DNA from: Auanema rhodensis
Lineage: Eukaryota; Nematoda; Chromadorea; Rhabditida; Rhabditidae
DNA length: 64,000 nucleotides
Assembly: GCA_964057225.1 (NCBI GenBank)
Contig: OZ059895.1
Coordinates: 2,666,001 to 2,730,000 of the forward strand
Reading direction: 5' to 3'
The notes under the pieces were generated by a model that searched no databases, had not been told where the DNA came from, and saw nothing but the letters and a program-made list of their open reading frames with translations. The position numbers and the translations under genes were made by a program. Shown in pieces: positions 50,193 through 63,000 of this stretch. Numbering within the stretch: the stretch's first letter is position 1; each line of letters starts with the position of its first letter.

Positions 50193-53100
50193 ACTGATAT
50201 AAGTTCACACTTATATCCTCGATTTTCACCCTGAAGAATTAATTTTTTCGTTGAATAACATTGTCCATCGTCTTTGCCTTGGAAAAAGGAATCTAAAAAC
50301 ATCTACTTTTTGCTAAATTATCTTGAAATTTTTCGAAAAAATTTTTGTCAAAATGTTTTTGGAAGCAATGTTGAGTGTACATGGAAACTCAACATACACT
50401 AATGCATCATTTTTCAAACGATCATAACTAATTTTTGTATTAAGCGTTTCTCAATGTAGTATAGTGCATTCGATGCGGATTTTTAAGCTGCGTCGATTTG
50501 TGTTATCAAATTTGCGCTAGCTTAAAAATGCACCGAGATATCAAGTGATATAAGTTCACACTTATATCCTCGATTTTCACCCTGAAGAATTAATTTTTTC
50601 GTTGAATAACATTGTCCATCGTCTTTGCCTTGAAAAAAGGAATCTAAAAACATCTACTTTTTGCTAAATTATCTTGAAATTTTTCGAAAAAATTTTTGTC
50701 AAAATGTTTTTGGAAGCAATGTTGAGTGTACATGGAAACTCAACATACACTAATGCATCATTTTTCAAACGATCATAACTAATTTTTGTATTAAGCGTTT
50801 CTCAATGTAGTATAGTGCATTCGATGCGGATTTTTAAGCTGCGTCGATCTGTGTTATCAGATTTGCGCTAGCTTGAAAATGCACCGAGATATCAACTGAT
50901 ATAAGTTCACACTTATATCCTCGATTTTCACCCTGAAGAATTAATTTTTTCGTTGAATAACATTGTCCATCGTCTTTGCCTTGAAAAAAGGAATCTAAAA
51001 ACATCTACTTTTTGCTAAATTATCTTGAAATTTTTCAAAAAAATTTTTGTCAAAATGTTTTTGGAAGCAATGTTGAGTGTACATGGAAACTCAACATACA
51101 CTAATGCATCATTTTTCAAACGATCATAACTAATTTTTGTATTAAGCGTTTCTCAATGTAGTAAAGTGCATTCGATGCGGATTTTTAAGCTGCGTCGATC
51201 TGTGTTATCAGATTTGCGCTAGCTTAAAAATGCACCGAGATATCAACTGATATAAGTTCACACTTATATCCTCGATTTTCACCCTGAAGAATTAATTTTT
51301 TCGTTGAATAACATTGTCCATCGTCTTTGCCTTGAAAAATGGAATCTAAAAACATCTACTTTTTGCTAAATTATTTAGAAATTTTTCGAAAAAATTTTTG
51401 TCAAAATGTTTTTGGAAGCAATGTTGAGTGTACATGGAAACTCAACATACACTAATGCATCATTTTTCAAACGATCATAACTAATTTTTGTATTAAGCGT
51501 TTCTCAATGTAGTATAGTGCATTCGATGCGGATTTTTAAGCTGCGTCGATTTGTGTTATCAAATTTGCGCTAGCTTAAAAATGCACCGAGATATCAAGTG
51601 ATATAAGTTCACACTTATATCCTCGATTTTCACCCTGAAGAATTAATTTTTTCGTTGAATAACATTGTCCATCGTCTTTGCCTTGAAAAAAGGAATCTAA
51701 AAACATCTACTTTTTGCTAAATTATCTTGAAATTTTTCGAAAAAATTTTTGTCAAAATGTTTTTGGAAGCAATGTTGAGTGTACATGGAAACTCAACATA
51801 CACTAATGCATCATTTTTCAAACGATCATAACTAATTTTTGTATTAAGCGTTTCTCAATGTAGTATAGTGCATTCGATGCGGATTTTTAAGCTGCGTCGA
51901 TCTGTGTTATCAGATTTGCGCTAGCTTGAAAATGCACCGAGATATCAACTGATATAAGTTCACACTTATATCCTCGATTTTCACCCTGAAGAATTAATTT
52001 TTTCGTTGAATAACATTGTCCATCGTCTTTGCCTTGAAAAAAGGAATCTAAAAACATCTACTTTTTGCTAAATTATCTTGAAATTTTTCAAAAAAATTTT
52101 TGTCAAAATGTTTTTGGAAGCAATGTTGAGTGTACATGGAAACTCAACATACACTAATGCATCATTTTTCAAACGATCATAACTAATTTTTGTATTAAGC
52201 GTTTCTCAATGTAGTAAAGTGCATTCGATGCGGATTTTTAAGCTGCGTCGATCTTTGTTATCAGATTTGCGCTAGCTTAAAAATGCACCGAGATATCAAC
52301 TGATATAAGTTCACACTTATATCCTCGATTTTCACCCTGAAGAATTAATTTTTTCGTTGAATAACATTGTCCATCGTCTTTGCCTTGGAAAAAGGAATCT
52401 AAAAACATCTACTTTTTGCTAATTTATTTTGAAATTTTTCGAGAAAATTTTTGTCAAAATGTTTTTGGAAGCAATGTTGAGTGTACATGGAAACTCAACA
52501 TACACTAATGCATCATTTTTCAAACGATCATAACTAATTTTTGTATTAAGCGTTTCTCAATGTAGTATAGTGCATTCGATGCGGATTTTTAAGCTGCGTC
52601 GATTTGTGTTATCAAATTTGCGCTAGCTTAAAAATGCACCGAGATATCAAGTGATATAAGTTCACACTTATATCCTCGATTTTCACCCTGAAGAATTAAT
52701 TTTTTCGTTGAATAACATTGTCCATCGTCTTTGCCTTGAAAAAAGGAATCTAAAAACATCTACTTTTTGCTAAATTATCTTGAAATTTTTCGAAAAAATT
52801 TTTGTCAAAATGTTTTTGGAAGCAATGTTGAGTGTACATGGAAACTCAACATACACTAATGCATCATTTTTCAAACGATCATAACTAATTTTTGTATTAA
52901 GCGTTTCTCAATGTAGTATAGTGCATTCGATGCGGATTTTTAAGCTGCGTCGATCTGTGTTATCAGATTTGCGCTAGCTTGAAAATGCACCGAGATATCA
53001 ACTGATATAAGTTCACACTTATATCCTCGATTTTCACCCTGAAGAATTAATTTTTTCGTTGAATAACATTGTCCATCGTCTTTGCCTTGAAAAAAGGAAT

Positions 53101-54755
53101 CTAAAAACATCTACTTTTTGCTAAATTATCTTGAAATTTTTCAAAAAAATTTTTGTCAAAATGTTTTTGGAAGCAATGTTGAGTGTACATGGAAACTCAA
53201 CATACACTAATGCATCATTTTTCAAACGATCATAACTAATTTTTGTATTAAGCGTTTCTCAATGTAGTAAAGTGCATTCGATGCGGATTTTTAAGCTGCG
53301 TCGATCTTTGTTATCAGATTTGCGCTAGCTTAAAAATGCACCGAGATATCAACTGATATAAGTTCACACTTATATCCTCGATTTTCACCCTGAAGAATTA
53401 ATTTTTTCGTTGAATAACATTGTCCATCGTCTTTGCCTTGGAAAAAGGAATCTAAAAACATCTACTTTTTGCTAATTTATTTTGAAATTTTTCGAGAAAA
53501 TTTTTGTCAAAATGTTTTTGGAAGCAATGTTGAGTGTACATGGAAACTCAACATACACTAATGCATCATTTTTCAAACGATCATAACTAATTTTTGTATT
53601 AAGCGTTTCTCAATGTAGTATAGTGCATTCGATGCGGATTTTTAAGCTGCGTCGATTTGTGTTATCAAATTTGCGCTAGCTTAAAAATGCACCGAGATAT
53701 CAAGTGATATAAGTTCACACTTATATCCTCGATTTTCACCCTGAAGAATTAATTTTTTCGTTGAATAACATTGTCCATCGTCTTTGCCTTGAAAAAAGGA
53801 ATCTAAAAACATCTACTTTTTGCTAAATTATCTTGAAATTTTTCGAAAAAATTTTTGTCAAAATGTTTTTGGAAGCAATGTTGAGTGTACATGGAAACTC
53901 AACATACACTAATGCATCATTTTTCAAACGATCATAACTAATTTTTGTATTAAGCGTTTCTCAATGTAGTATAGTGCATTCGATGCGGATTTTTAAGCTG
54001 CGTCGATCTGTGTTATCAGATTTGCGCTAGCTTGAAAATGCACCGAGATATCAACTGATATAAGTTCACACTTATATCCTCGATTTTCACCCTGAAGAAT
54101 TAATTTTTTCGTTGAATAACATTGTCCATCGTCTTTGCCTTGAAAAAAGGAATCTAAAAACATCTACTTTTTGCTAAATTATCTTGAAATTTTTCAAAAA
54201 AATTTTTGTCAAAATGTTTTTGGAAGCAATGTTGAGTGTACATGGAAACTCAACATACACTAATGCATCATTTTTCAAACGATCATAACTAATTTTTGTA
54301 TTAAGCGTTTCTCAATGTAGTAAAGTGCATTCGATGCGGATTTTTAAGCTGCGTCGATCTTTGTTATCAGATTTGCGCTAGCTTAAAAATGCACCGAGAT
54401 ATCAACTGATATAAGTTCACACTTATATCCTCGATTTTCACCCTGAAGAATTAATTTTTTCGTTGAATAACATTGTCCATCGTCTTTGCCTTGGAAAAAG
54501 GAATCTAAAAACATCTACTTTTTGCTAATTTATTTTGAAATTTTTCGAGAAAATTTTTGTCAAAATGTTTTTGGAAGCAATGTTGAGTGTACATGGAAAC
54601 TCAACATACACTAATGCATCATTTTTCAAACGATCATAACTAATTTTTGTATTAAGCGTTTCTCAATGTAGTAAAGTGCATTCGATGCGGATTTTTAAGC
54701 TGCGTCGATCTTTGTTATCAGATTTGCGCTAGCTTAAAAATGCACCGAGATATCA
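50193..54755. repeat. Satellite block 13: z-h-t three-monomer HOR array
   Basis: Thirteen monomers: a b2/e hybrid (50193), z, h, a c/e hybrid (51246), then z h t, z h t, z h t/h. The hybrid at 50193 has GGAAAAAGG at the front but TTATCTTG, CGAAAAAA and GATTTG..CAAAT after it. The one at 51246 has AAAAATGG and TTATTTAG followed by an e-type end. The last monomer (54405) has the front of t and the end of h. Confidence 0.87.
51597..54755. repeat. Three tandem copies of a 1053-bp (3-monomer) HOR
   Basis: 51597-52649, 52650-53702 and 53703-54755 each hold z (AGTGAT start, GCTTGAAAA), h (TTTTTCAAAAAAA, GTAAAG, GATCTTTG) and t (GGAAAAAGG, CTAATTTAT, CGAGAAAA, GATTTG..CAAAT). The first two copies look identical. 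The third ends with GTAAAG/GATCTTTG and the normal ACTGAT junction instead of the e-type end. A partial repeat of the same order is seen at 57915-59669. Confidence 0.88.
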
Positions 54756-57700
54756 ACTGATATAAGTTCACACTTATATCCTCGATTTTCACCCTGAAGA
54801 ATTAATTTTTTCGTTGAATAACGTTGTCCATCGTCTTTGCCTTGAAAAAAGGAATCTAAAAACATCTACTTTTTGCTAAATTATCTTGAAATTTTTCGAA
54901 AAAATTTTTGTCAAAATGTTTTTGGAAGCAATGTTGAGTGTACATGGAAACTCAACATACACTAATGCATCATTTTTCAAACAATCATAACTAATTTTTG
55001 TATTAAGCGTTTCTCAATGTAGTATAGTGCATTCGATGCGGATTGTTAAGCTGCGTCGATCTGTGTTATCAGATTTGCGCTAGCTTAAAAATGCACCGAG
55101 ATATCAACTGATATAAGTTCACACTTATATCCTCGATTTTCACCCTGAAAAATTAATTTTTTCGTTGAATAACATTGTCCATCGTCTTTGCCTTGAAAAA
55201 TGGAATCTAAAAACATCTACTTTTTGCTAAATTATTTAGAAATTTTTCGAAAAAATTTTTGTCAAAATGTTTTTGGAAGCAATGTTGAGTGTACATGGAA
55301 ACTCAACATACACTAATGCATCATTTTTCAAACAATCATAACTAATTTTTGTATTGAGCGTTTCTCAATGTAGTATAGTGCATTCGATGCGGATTTTTAA
55401 GCTGCGTCGATCTGTGTTATCAGATTTGCGCTAGCTTAAAAATGCACCGAGATATCAACTGATATAAGTTCACACTTATATCCTCGATTTTCACCCTGAA
55501 GAATTAATTTTTTCGTTGAATAACATTGTCCATCGTCTTTGCCTTGGAAAAAGGAATCTAAAAACATCTACTTTTTGCTAATTTATTTTGAAATTTTTCG
55601 AGAAAATTTTTGTCAAAATGTTTTTGGAAGCAATGTTGAGTGTACATGGAAACTCAACATACACTAATGCATCATTTTTCAAACAATCATAACTAATTTT
55701 TGTATTAAGCGTTTCTCAATGTAGTATAGTGCATTCGATGCGGATTGTTAAGCTGCGTCGATCTGTGTTATCAGATTTGCGCTAGCTTAAAAATGCACCG
55801 AGATATCAACTGATATAAGTTCACACTTATATCCTCGATTTTCACCCTGAAGAATTAATTTTTTCGTTGAATAACATTGTCCATCGTCTTTGCCTTGAAA
55901 AATGGAATCTAAAAACATCTACTTTTTGCTAAATTATTTAGAAATTTTTCGAAAAAATTTTTGTCAAAATGTTTTTGGAAGCAATGTTGAGTGTACATGG
56001 AAACTCAACATACACTAATGCATCATTTTTCAAACGATCATAACTAATTTTTGTATTGAGCGTTTCTCAATGTAGTATAGTGCATTCGATGCGGATTTTT
56101 AAGCTGCGTCGATCTGTGTTATCAGATTTGCGCTAGCTTAAAAATGCACCGAGATATCAACTGATATAAGTTCACACTTATATCCTCGATTTTCACCCTG
56201 AAGAATTAATTTTTTCGTTGAATAACATTGTCCATCGTCTTTGCCTTGAAAAAAGGAATCTAAAAACATCTACTTTTTGCTAAATTATCTTGAAATTTTT
56301 CGAAAAAATTTTTGTCAAAATGTTTTTGGAAGCAATGTTGAGTGTACATGGAAACTCAACATACACTAATGCATCATTTTTCAAACGATCATAACTTATT
56401 TTTGTATTAAGCGTTTCTCAATGTAGTATAGTGCATTCGATGCGGATTTTTAAGCTGCGTCGATTTGTGTTATCAAATTTGCGCTAGCTTAAAAATGCAC
56501 CGAGATATCAAGTGATATAAGTTCACACTTATATCCTCGATTTTCACCCTGAAGAATTAATTTTTTCGTTGAATAACATTGTCCATCGTCTTTGCCTTGA
56601 AAAAAGGAATCTAAAAACATCTACTTTTTGCTAAATTATCTTGAAATTTTTCGAAAAAATTTTTGTCAAAATGTTTTTGGAAGCAATGTTGAGTGTACAT
56701 GGAAACTCAACATACACTAATGCATCATTTTTCAAACGATCATAACTAATTTTTGTATTAAGCGTTTCTCAATGTAGTATAGTGCATTCGATGCGGATTT
56801 TTAAGCTGCGTCGATCTGTGTTATCAGATTTGCGCTAGCTTGAAAATGCACCGAGATATCAACTGATATAAGTTCACACTTATATCCTCGATTTTCACCC
56901 TGAAGAATTAATTTTTTCGTTGAATAACATTGTCCATCGTCTTTGCCTTGAAAAAAGGAATCTAAAAACATCTACTTTTTGCTAAATTATCTTGAAATTT
57001 TTCAAAAAAATTTTTGTCAAAATGTTTTTGGAAGCAATGTTGAGTGTACATGGAAACTCAACATACACTAATGCATCATTTTTCAAACGATCATAACTAA
57101 TTTTTGTATTAAGCGTTTCTCAATGTAGTAAAGTGCATTCGATGCGGATTTTTAAGCTGCGTCGATCTGTGTTATCAGATTTGCGCTAGCTTAAAAATGC
57201 ACCGAGATATCAACTGATATAAGTTCACACTTATATCCTCGATTTTCACCCTGAAGAATTAATTTTTTCGTTGAATAACATTGTCCATCGTCTTTGCCTT
57301 GAAAAATGGAATCTAAAAACATCTACTTTTTGCTAAATTATTTAGAAATTTTTCGAAAAAATTTTTGTCAAAATGTTTTTGGAAGCAATGTTGAGTGTAC
57401 ATGGAAACTCAACATACACTAATGCATCATTTTTCAAACGATCATAACTAATTTTTGTATTGAGCGTTTCTCAATGTAGTATAGTGCATTCGATGCGGAT
57501 TTTTAAGCTGCGTCGATCTGTGTTATCAGATTTGCGCTAGCTTAAAAATGCACCGAGATATCAACTGATATAAGTTCACACTTATATCCTCGATTTTCAC
57601 CCTGAAGAATTAATTTTTTCGTTGAATAACATTGTCCATCGTCTTTGCCTTGAAAAAAGGAATCTAAAAACATCTACTTTTTGCTAAATTATCTTGAAAT

Positions 57701-60020
57701 TTTTCGAAAAAATTTTTGTCAAAATGTTTTTGGAAGCAATGTTGAGTGTACATGGAAACTCAACATACACTAATGCATCATTTTTCAAACGATCATAACT
57801 AATTTTTGTATTAAGCGTTTCTCAATGTAGTATAGTGCATTCGATGCGGATTTTTAAGCTGCGTCGATTTGTGTTATCAAATTTGCGCTAGCTTAAAAAT
57901 GCACCGAGATATCAAGTGATATAAGTTCACACTTATATCCTCGATTTTCACCCTGAAGAATTAATTTTTTCGTTGAATAACATTGTCCATCGTCTTTGCC
58001 TTGAAAAAAGGAATCTAAAAACATCTACTTTTTGCTAAATTATCTTGAAATTTTTCGAAAAAATTTTTGTCAAAATGTTTTTGGAAGCAATGTTGAGTGT
58101 ACATGGAAACTCAACATACACTAATGCATCATTTTTCAAACGATCATAACTAATTTTTGTATTAAGCGTTTCTCAATGTAGTATAGTGCATTCGATGCGG
58201 ATTTTTAAGCTGCGTCGATCTGTGTTATCAGATTTGCGCTAGCTTGAAAATGCACCGAGATATCAACTGATATAAGTTCACACTTATATCCTCGATTTTC
58301 ACCCTGAAGAATTAATTTTTTCGTTGAATAACATTGTCCATCGTCTTTGCCTTGAAAAAAGGAATCTAAAAACATCTACTTTTTGCTAAATTATCTTGAA
58401 ATTTTTCAAAAAAATTTTTGTCAAAATGTTTTTGGAAGCAATGTTGAGTGTACATGGAAACTCAACATACACTAATGCATCATTTTTCAAACGATCATAA
58501 CTAATTTTTGTATTAAGCGTTTCTCAATGTAGTAAAGTGCATTCGATGCGGATTTTTAAGCTGCGTCGATCTTTGTTATCAGATTTGCGCTAGCTTAAAA
58601 ATGCACCGAGATATCAACTGATATAAGTTCACACTTATATCCTCGATTTTCACCCTGAAGAATTAATTTTTTCGTTGAATAACATTGTCCATCGTCTTTG
58701 CCTTGGAAAAAGGAATCTAAAAACATCTACTTTTTGCTAATTTATTTTGAAATTTTTCGAGAAAATTTTTGTCAAAATGTTTTTGGAAGCAATGTTGAGT
58801 GTACATGGAAACTCAACATACACTAATGCATCATTTTTCAAACGATCATAACTAATTTTTGTATTAAGCGTTTCTCAATGTAGTATAGTGCATTCGATGC
58901 GGATTTTTAAGCTGCGTCGATTTGTGTTATCAAATTTGCGCTAGCTTAAAAATGCACCGAGATATCAAGTGATATAAGTTCACACTTATATCCTCGATTT
59001 TCACCCTGAAGAATTAATTTTTTCGTTGAATAACATTGTCCATCGTCTTTGCCTTGAAAAAAGGAATCTAAAAACATCTACTTTTTGCTAAATTATCTTG
59101 AAATTTTTCGAAAAAATTTTTGTCAAAATGTTTTTGGAAGCAATGTTGAGTGTACATGGAAACTCAACATACACTAATGCATCATTTTTCAAACGATCAT
59201 AACTAATTTTTGTATTAAGCGTTTCTCAATGTAGTATAGTGCATTCGATGCGGATTTTTAAGCTGCGTCGATCTGTGTTATCAGATTTGCGCTAGCTTGA
59301 AAATGCACCGAGATATCAACTGATATAAGTTCACACTTATATCCTCGATTTTCACCCTGAAGAATTAATTTTTTCGTTGAATAACATTGTCCATCGTCTT
59401 TGCCTTGAAAAAAGGAATCTAAAAACATCTACTTTTTGCTAAATTATCTTGAAATTTTTCAAAAAAATTTTTGTCAAAATGTTTTTGGAAGCAATGTTGA
59501 GTGTACATGGAAACTCAACATACACTAATGCATCATTTTTCAAACGATCATAACTAATTTTTGTATTAAGCGTTTCTCAATGTAGTAAAGTGCATTCGAT
59601 GCGGATTTTTAAGCTGCGTCGATCTTTGTTATCAGATTTGCGCTAGCTTAAAAATGCACCGAGATATCAACTGATATAAGTTCACACTTATATCCTCGAT
59701 TTTCACCCTGAAGAATTAATTTTTTCGTTGAATAACATTGTCTATCGTCTTTGCCTTGGAAAAAGGAATCTAAAAACATCTACTTTTTGCTAATTTATTT
59801 TGAAATTTTTCGAGAAAATTTTTGTCAAAATGTTTTTGGAAGCAATGTTGAGTGTACATGGAAACTCAACATACACTAATGCATCATTTTTCAAACAATC
59901 ATAACTAATTTTTGTATTAAGCGTTTCTCAATGTAGTATAGTGCATTCGATGCGGATTGTTAAGCTGCGTCGATCTGTGTTATCAGATTTGCGCTAGCTT
60001 AAAAATGCACCGAGATATCA
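54756..60020. repeat. Satellite block 14: c2-e-z-h four-monomer units and z-h-t units
   Basis: Order: x, c, b2, then c2 e z h (55809-57212), c2 e z h (57213-58616), t, z, h, b2. The two c2-e-z-h copies (1404 bp each) differ at a few sites. The first has AACTTATT where the second has AACTAATT, and its h monomer has GATCTGTG where the second has GATCTTTG. The first monomer, x at 54756, pairs TTATCTTG with CAAT and GATTGTTAAG. The last, at 59670, has a private GTCTATCG. Confidence 0.86.
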
Positions 60021-63000
60021 ACTGATATAAGTTCACACTTATATCCTCGATTTTCACCCTGAAAAATTAATTTTTTCGTTGAATAACATTGTCCATCGTC
60101 TTTGCCTTGAAAAATAGAATCTAAAAACATCTACTTTTTGCTAAATTATTTAGAAATTTTTCGAAAAAATTTTTGTCAAAATGTTTTTGGAAGCAATGTT
60201 GAGTGTACATGGAAACTCAACATACACTAATGCATCATTTTTCAAACAATCATAACTAATTTTTGTATTGAGCGTTTCTCAATGTAGTATAGTGCATTCG
60301 ATGCGGATTTTTAAGCTGCGTCGATCTGTGTTATCAGATTTGCGCTAGCTTAAAAATGCACCGAGATATCAACTGATATAAGTTCACACTTATATCCTCG
60401 ATTTTCACCCTGAAGAATTAATTTTTTCGTTGAATAACATTGTCCATCGTCTTTGCCTTGAAAAAAGGAATCTAAAAACATCTACTTTTTGCTAAATTAT
60501 CTTGAAATTTTTCGAAAAAATTTTTGTCAAAATGTTTTTGGAAGCAATGTTGAGTGTACATGGAAACTCAACATACACTAATGCATCATTTTTCAAACGA
60601 TCATAACTAATTTTTGTATTAAGCGTTTCTCAATGTAGCAAAGTGCATTCGATGCGGATTTTTAAGCTGCGTCGATCTGTGTTATCAGATTTGCGCTAGC
60701 TTAAAAATGCACCGAGATATCAACTGATATAAGTTCACACTTATATCCTCGATTTTCACCCTGAAGAATTAATTTTTTCGTTGAATAACATCGTCCATCG
60801 TCTTTGCCTTGGAAAAAGGAATCTAAAAACATCTACTTTTCGCTAATTTATTTTGAAATTTTTCGAGAAAATTTTTGTCAAAATGTTTTTGGAAGCAATG
60901 TTGAGTGTACATGGAAACTCAACATACACTAATGCATCATTTTTCAAACAATCATAACTAATTTTTGTATTAAGCGTTTCTCAATGTAGTATAGTGCATT
61001 CGATGCGGATTGTTAAGCTGCGTCGATCTGTGTTATCAGATTTGCGCTAGCTTAAAAATGCACCGAGATATCAACTGATATAAGTTCACACTTATATCCT
61101 CGATTTTCACCCTGAAAAATTAATTTTTTCGTTGAATAACATTGTCCATCGTCTTTGCCTTGAAAAATGGAATCTAAAAACATCTACTTTTTGCTAAATT
61201 ATTTAGAAATTTTTCGAAAAAATTTTTGTCAAAATGTTTTTGGAAGCAATGTTGAGTGTACATGGAAACTCAACATACACTAATGCATCATTTTTCAAAC
61301 AATCATAACTAATTTTTGTATTGAGCGTTTCTCAATGTAGTATAGTGCATTCGATGCGGATTTTTAAGCTGCGTCGATCTGTGTTATCAGATTTGCGCTA
61401 GCTTAAAAATGCACCGAGATATCAACTGATATAAGTTCACACTTATATCCTCGATTTTCACCCTGAAGAATTAATTTTTTCGTTGAATAACGTTGTCCAT
61501 CGTCTTTGCCTTGAGAAAAGGAATCTAAAAACATCTACTTTTTGCTAAATTATTTTGAAATTTTTCGAAAAAATTTTTGTCAAAATGTTTTTGGAAGCAA
61601 TGTTGAGTGTACATGGAAACTCAACGTACACTAATGCATCATTTTTCAAACGATCATAACTAATTTTTGTATTAAGCGTTTCTCAATGTAGTATAGTGCA
61701 TTCGATGCGGATTGTTAAGCTGCGTCGATCTGTGTTATCAGATTTGCGCTAGCTTAAAAATGCACCGAGATATCAACTGATATAAGTTCACACTTATATC
61801 CTCGATTTTCACCCTGAAAAATTAATTTTTTCGTTGAATAACATTGTCCATCGTCTTTGCCTTGAAAAATGGAATCTAAAAACATCTACTTTTTGCTAAA
61901 TTATTTAGAAATTTTTCGAAAAAATTTTTGTCAAAATGTTTTTGGAAGCAATGTTGAGTGTACATGGAAACTCAACATACACTAATGCATCATTTTTCAA
62001 ACAATCATAACTAATTTTTGTATTGAGCGTTTCTCAATGTAGTATAGTGCATTCGATGCGGATTTTTAAGCTGCGTCGATCTGTGTTATCAGATTTGCGC
62101 TAGCTTAAAAATGCACCGAGATATCAACTGATATAAGTTCACACTTATATCCTCGATTTTCACCCTGAAGAATTAATTTTTTCGTTGAATAACGTTGTCC
62201 ATCGTCTTTGCCTTGAAAAAAGGAATCTAAAAACATCTACTTTTTGCTAAATTATCTTGAAATTTTTCGAAAAAATTTTTGTCAAAATGTTTTTGGAAGC
62301 AATGTTGAGTGTACATGGAAACTCAACATACACTAATGCATCATTTCTCAAACGATCATAACTAATTTTTGTATTAAGCGTTTCTCAATGTAGTAAAGTG
62401 CATTCGATGCGGATTTTTAAGCTGCGTCGATCTGTGTTATCAGATTTGCGCTAGCTTAAAAATGCACCGAGATATCAACTGATATAAGTTCACACTTATA
62501 TCCTCGATTTTCACCCTGAAGAATTAATTTTTTCGTTGAATAACATTGTCCATCGTCTTTGCCTTGGAAAAAGGAATCTAAAAACATCTACTTTTCGCTA
62601 ATTTATCTTGAAATTTTTCGAGAAAATTTTTGTCAAAATGTTTTTGGAAGCAATGTTGAGTGTACATGGAAACTCAACATACACTAATGCATCATTTTTC
62701 AAACAATCATAACTAATTTTTGTATTAAGCGTTTCTCAATGTAGTATAGTGCATTCGATGCGGATTGTTAAGCTGCGTCGATCTGTGTTATCAGATTTGC
62801 GCTAGCTTAAAAATGCACCGAGATATCAACTGATATAAGTTCACACTTGTATCCTCGATTTTCACCCTGAAGAATTAATTTTTTCGTTGAATAACATTGT
62901 CCATCGTCTTTGCCTTGAAAAATGGAATCTAAAAACATCTACTTCTTGCTAAATTATCTTGAAATTTTTCGAAAAAATTTTTGTCAAAATGTTTTTGGAA

